Source: Nitratifractor sp.
GTDB taxonomy: Bacteria > Campylobacterota > Campylobacteria > Campylobacterales > Sulfurovaceae
Assembly (NCBI GenBank): GCA_024762845.1
Contig: JANTGQ010000014.1
Span: 1 to 16,028 of the forward strand
Length of the DNA: 16,028 nucleotides
Direction: 5' to 3'
Under the pieces are notes generated by a model. It worked only from the letters and a program-made list of their open reading frames with translations, was not told the origin of the DNA and searched no databases. Position numbers and translations under genes: made by a program. This document shows, piece after piece, positions 12,916-16,028 of this stretch. Within the stretch, counting starts at the first letter, position 1. Every line of letters starts with the position of its first letter.

Positions 12916-15900
12916 ATGTCTGAGGGAACGCCTAAATTTACCCATTTACACTTGCATACGGAGTATTCGCTGTTAGATGGTGCGAATAAGATTAATGCGC
13001 TTGCAAAGCGTGTAAAAGAGCTTGGTATGGATTCTGTTGCAATGACAGACCATGGTAATATGTTTGGTGCAATAGCTTTTTATAATGCTATGCGAAAAGA
13101 GGGCATAAAGCCGATTATTGGAATGGAAGCTTATATCCATAACAGCGATACACTTGATGATAAGTCTATAAAGCAGCGTTACCACCTTTGCCTTTATGCA
13201 AAGAACGATGTTGGGTATAAAAACTTGATGTATCTGAGCTCTCAGGCGTATATTCATGGGTTTTACTACTATCCGCGTATTAATAAGAAGCTTTTGCGCG
13301 AGCATAGCGAAGGGCTTGTATGCTCTGCAGCTTGTTTGCAGGGAGAGGTAAACTGGCACCTAAACGAGAGTGAGCGAAACCTGAAACTTGGTGCAAAAGG
13401 GTACGAGGGTGCAAAAGAAGCGGCACTTGAGTACAAAGAGATATTTGGAGATGACTTCTACCTTGAAATAATGCGCCATGGTATTGGAGACCAGCTACGA
13501 ATAGATGATAATATCTTGCGTCTTTCACAAGAGACTGGTATAAAGATTGTTGCAACAAACGATACACACTATACTTACCCAAAAGATGCAGATGCACATG
13601 AGGCGTTTATGTGTATTGCGATGAACAAACTCTACGACGACCCGAACCGTCTGCGACACTCTGTACATGAGTTTTATGTAAAGTCACCCGAAGAGATAGC
13701 TAAACTCTATGCAGATATTCCTGAAGCGATAGCTGCAACACAAGAGATTGCAGATAAATGTAATTTAGAGATTAAACTAGGAAACCCAACCCCGCCAAAC
13801 TTTAAATTTACAAGAGAACGAGCAAAGATAGTTGGGTTGGAATTACCTGAGCCGGATATAGAGTACTCTTTAGCGAATGATATTGTGCTTTTTGAGTATG
13901 AGTCTTGGAAAGGTTTAGAAGAGCGTTTGCAGTATGTTGATCCATCGAAACATCAAGAGTATAAAGAGCGGCTCCAGACTGAGATAGATATTATTAATAG
14001 TATGAAGTTCCCCGGGTATATGCTAATTGTTTGGGACTTTGTGCGTGAAGCTAAAGAGATGAAGATACCTGTGGGGCCTGGTCGTGGCTCGGCTGCAGGA
14101 AGTTTGGTTGCATACTCGCTTAAAATTACAGATATTGACCCAATACCGTATGATTTGCTTTTTGAGCGTTTCTTGAACCCCGAGCGTGTAAGTATGCCCG
14201 ATATAGATATGGACTTTTGCCAAAGCCGACGGCAGGAGATTATCGATTATGTGGTGCAGAAGTATGGGCGCTATAATGTGGCGCAGATTATTACTTTTGG
14301 TAAGCTTTTAGCTAAGGGTGTTATTCGAGATGTTGCTAGAGTTTTGGATATGCCTTATTCGAAAGCTGATGCAATGGCAAAGCTTATACCTGATGAGTTA
14401 GGTATAAATTTAGAGAAATCATTCGAAAAAGAGCCAAAGATAGGGGAGCTTATAGAGAGCGACCCGCAGGCAGCAAGAGTGTGGGAGTTTGCCAAGGCTC
14501 TTGAGGGGCTTAACAGAAATGCGGGGATTCACGCAGCAGGTGTTGTTATTAGCAATGAGGAGCTGTGGCACAAGACGCCGATTTTTAAACCAAGTGGACA
14601 AGAGACGCTTGCAACCCAGTATAATGGTAAGTATGTCGAAGATGTCGATTTAATTAAGTTTGACTTCTTGGGTCTAAAGACTCTAACTGTGGTTGATGAA
14701 GCACTAAAACTTGTAAAAGGGCGCCATGGTGTAGATATAGACTTTAATGCAGTTGAGATTAGCGACCCTAAAGTGTATGACTATATCTCCACAGGTAATA
14801 CACTTGGACTGTTTCAGATTGAGTCTGCAGGTATGCAGGATTTGGCAAAAAAGCTAAAGCCTACTGATTTTGAAGATATTATTGCGATGTTGGCACTCTA
14901 CCGTCCGGGACCTATGGAGTCTGGTATGCTTAACGACTTTGTCGAGCGAAAACATGGACGTGCCGAGATAACCTATATGTTCCCAGAGTTAGAGCCTATT
15001 CTAAAACCAACATATGGAGTTATTGTCTACCAGGAACAGGTTATGCAAATTGTGCAGACAATTGGTGGGTTTAGTCTTGGTGGCGCGGACCTTGTGCGTC
15101 GTGCGATGGGTAAAAAGATTAAAGAGGAGATGGACAAACTTACAGAAGAGTTTGCCGATGGTGCTGCAAAAAATGGCTTTGATAGAGAGAAAGCGATTGA
15201 GCTATTCGAACTAATTGTTAAGTTTGCGGGATATGGTTTTAACAAATCACACTCTGCAGCTTATGCGATGGTGACCTTTTATACATCATACCTAAAGTGC
15301 TATTACCCAACCGACTTTATGGCTGCACAGTTGACGCTAGAGAAGGATAATACAACAAAAGTTGTCCGATATGTTGATGAGATTAAACATATGGATATTA
15401 AACTTTTGCCGCCAGATGTTAATCTTTCGGATCTAAAGTTTATTGCAAGGACAGAGGGTGATGAAGAGGTGATTCTCTTTGGACTTGGTGCTATTAAAGG
15501 TGCGGGTGATGTTGCTATTAAATCTATTTTGGAGGCAAGGGGAGATGAACCTTTTAAAGATTTAAGTGACTTCATTTCTCGAATCGATGGTTCTAAAGTA
15601 AATAAAAAGGTTATCGAGTCACTTATTAAAGCTGGTGCACTTGATTGTTTTGGTCTGACAAGACGTGCAATGCTAATGCAGATAGAGGATATTATAGAAG
15701 CGTCTCAAAAGGTTTCGGCTGCAAAGAAGATGGCGGAGAATTCGCTCTTTGGTGATGGTGCGGAGATGACGCATATAGAGGTGAAGCTAGAGAACCATAG
15801 TGAGTATGAGCCTATGGAGATTTTGGAGTTTGAGAAAGAGACTTTAGGTTTTTACGTATCTGGACACCCTCTAGATAGCTACAGAGAACAGCTTGATAAA

Positions 15901-16028
15901 ATCAACTATACTCTAAGTTCCGAACTTGATGAGCTTGGTGATGGCTCAGAAGCTCTCTTTATAGGAAAGATAGAGGAGATTACAGAGAAGATTTCGAAAA
16001 AAGGGAACAAGTTTGGTATAGCTACACT
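12916..16028 (+). CDS. dnaE: DNA polymerase III alpha subunit (3' end beyond window)
   Basis: DnaE is the replicative DNA polymerase. The frame is open for 1037 codons from ATG 12916 (GAGG at 12907-12910 upstream) to the window edge, so roughly the last 10-15% is missing. The N-terminal PHP domain has candidate metal ligands 'HLHLH' (H12, H14), D21, D45-H46, E71, H90, C140, and D216/H218 in 'NDTHY'. The polymerase core has 'GPGRGSAAGS', catalytic D429 and D431 in 'PDIDMDF', and D583 in 'FDFLGLKTL'. All three are offset by 28 from E. coli D401, D403 and D555, the extra length lying mainly before the core ('ERAKIVGLELPEPDIEYSLA'). Further on are 'YQEQVM', 'ADLVRRAMGKK' and 'GYGFNKSHSAAYA', then helix-hairpin-helix-like sequence and 'GHPLDSY' leading into the OB domain, where the window ends at 'KGNKFGIAT'. 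Confidence 0.97.
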   Translation, partial: MSEGTPKFTHLHLHTEYSLLDGANKINALAKRVKELGMDSVAMTDHGNMFGAIAFYNAMRKEGIKPIIGMEAYIHNSDTLDDKSIKQRYHLCLYAKNDVGYKNLMYLSSQAYIHGFYYYPRINKKLLREHSEGLVCSAACLQGEVNWHLNESERNLKLGAKGYEGAKEAALEYKEIFGDDFYLEIMRHGIGDQLRIDDNILRLSQETGIKIVATNDTHYTYPKDADAHEAFMCIAMNKLYDDPNRLRHSVHEFYVKSPEEIAKLYADIPEAIAATQEIADKCNLEIKLGNPTPPNFKFTRERAKIVGLELPEPDIEYSLANDIVLFEYESWKGLEERLQYVDPSKHQEYKERLQTEIDIINSMKFPGYMLIVWDFVREAKEMKIPVGPGRGSAAGSLVAYSLKITDIDPIPYDLLFERFLNPERVSMPDIDMDFCQSRRQEIIDYVVQKYGRYNVAQIITFGKLLAKGVIRDVARVLDMPYSKADAMAKLIPDELGINLEKSFEKEPKIGELIESDPQAARVWEFAKALEGLNRNAGIHAAGVVISNEELWHKTPIFKPSGQETLATQYNGKYVEDVDLIKFDFLGLKTLTVVDEALKLVKGRHGVDIDFNAVEISDPKVYDYISTGNTLGLFQIESAGMQDLAKKLKPTDFEDIIAMLALYRPGPMESGMLNDFVERKHGRAEITYMFPELEPILKPTYGVIVYQEQVMQIVQTIGGFSLGGADLVRRAMGKKIKEEMDKLTEEFADGAAKNGFDREKAIELFELIVKFAGYGFNKSHSAAYAMVTFYTSYLKCYYPTDFMAAQLTLEKDNTTKVVRYVDEIKHMDIKLLPPDVNLSDLKFIARTEGDEEVILFGLGAIKGAGDVAIKSILEARGDEPFKDLSDFISRIDGSKVNKKVIESLIKAGALDCFGLTRRAMLMQIEDIIEASQKVSAAKKMAENSLFGDGAEMTHIEVKLENHSEYEPMEILEFEKETLGFYVSGHPLDSYREQLDKINYTLSSELDELGDGSEALFIGKIEEITEKISKKGNKFGIAT

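Noticed and set aside
12973..15575. Several open frames on either strand within dnaE
   Set aside because: The dnaE frame is continuous with all polymerase motifs in order, so these are shadows.
1..16028. CRISPR arrays, tRNA or rRNA genes, insertion sequences, integrase genes or attachment sites
   Set aside because: No regularly spaced repeats, no tRNA-like cloverleaf, no transposase or recombinase reading frame and no flanking direct repeats were seen by eye.

Overview
The window reads as chromosomal DNA from a Campylobacterota (epsilonproteobacterial) genome, probably a free-living relative of the Sulfurovum/Sulfurimonas type rather than a pathogen; the genus is a guess. The grounds are the AT-rich, lysine-rich coding style, promoters with a good -10 and often a poor -35, the rpsA-serA neighbourhood (ispH-rpsA-serA is a familiar campylobacterial order), and an efflux operon ordered outer-membrane channel, adaptor, RND pump, as in campylobacterial CmeDEF and Helicobacter HefABC. 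All genes I can support are on the + strand.

Layout. 1-3282: the tail of an upstream gene (possibly ispH), ribosomal protein S1 (rpsA) and phosphoglycerate dehydrogenase (serA), tightly spaced. 3283-3476: a regulatory gap with a weak terminator hairpin, two inverted repeats and a good sigma70 promoter. 3477-9090: a four-gene tripartite efflux operon: TolC-type channel, short periplasmic adaptor, and an RND pump encoded as two separate half-proteins (TM1-6 and TM7-12), the second with its own strong Shine-Dalgarno. A clear intrinsic terminator closes it. 9190-9756: elongation factor P (efp) with its own promoter. 9757-10085: a mostly non-coding gap with a C8 tract, a possible decayed minus-strand gene remnant and a near-consensus promoter. 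10086-12771: three unnamed envelope genes: a secreted protein, a lipoprotein of the widespread 'KPxIYLYP...EWGG' family, and a secreted protein joining an Lcl/DUF1566-like domain to RCC1-like 'KRDGTLW' repeats. The last two overlap by ATGA. 12916-end: dnaE, the replicative polymerase alpha subunit, cut off by the window edge.

How they work together. rpsA, efp and dnaE are information-processing housekeeping genes and serA starts serine synthesis. The efflux operon should build one trans-envelope pump: the two half-pumps must associate in the inner membrane to give the 12-helix RND protomer, joined by the adaptor to the TolC-like channel. Histidine clusters on the cytoplasmic side of both halves, and an 'LVDAA' rather than 'LVDDA' TM4 motif, make the substrate uncertain (drug versus metal).

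The two places most likely to hold something undescribed are the split RND pump and the three-gene exported-protein cluster between efp and dnaE.
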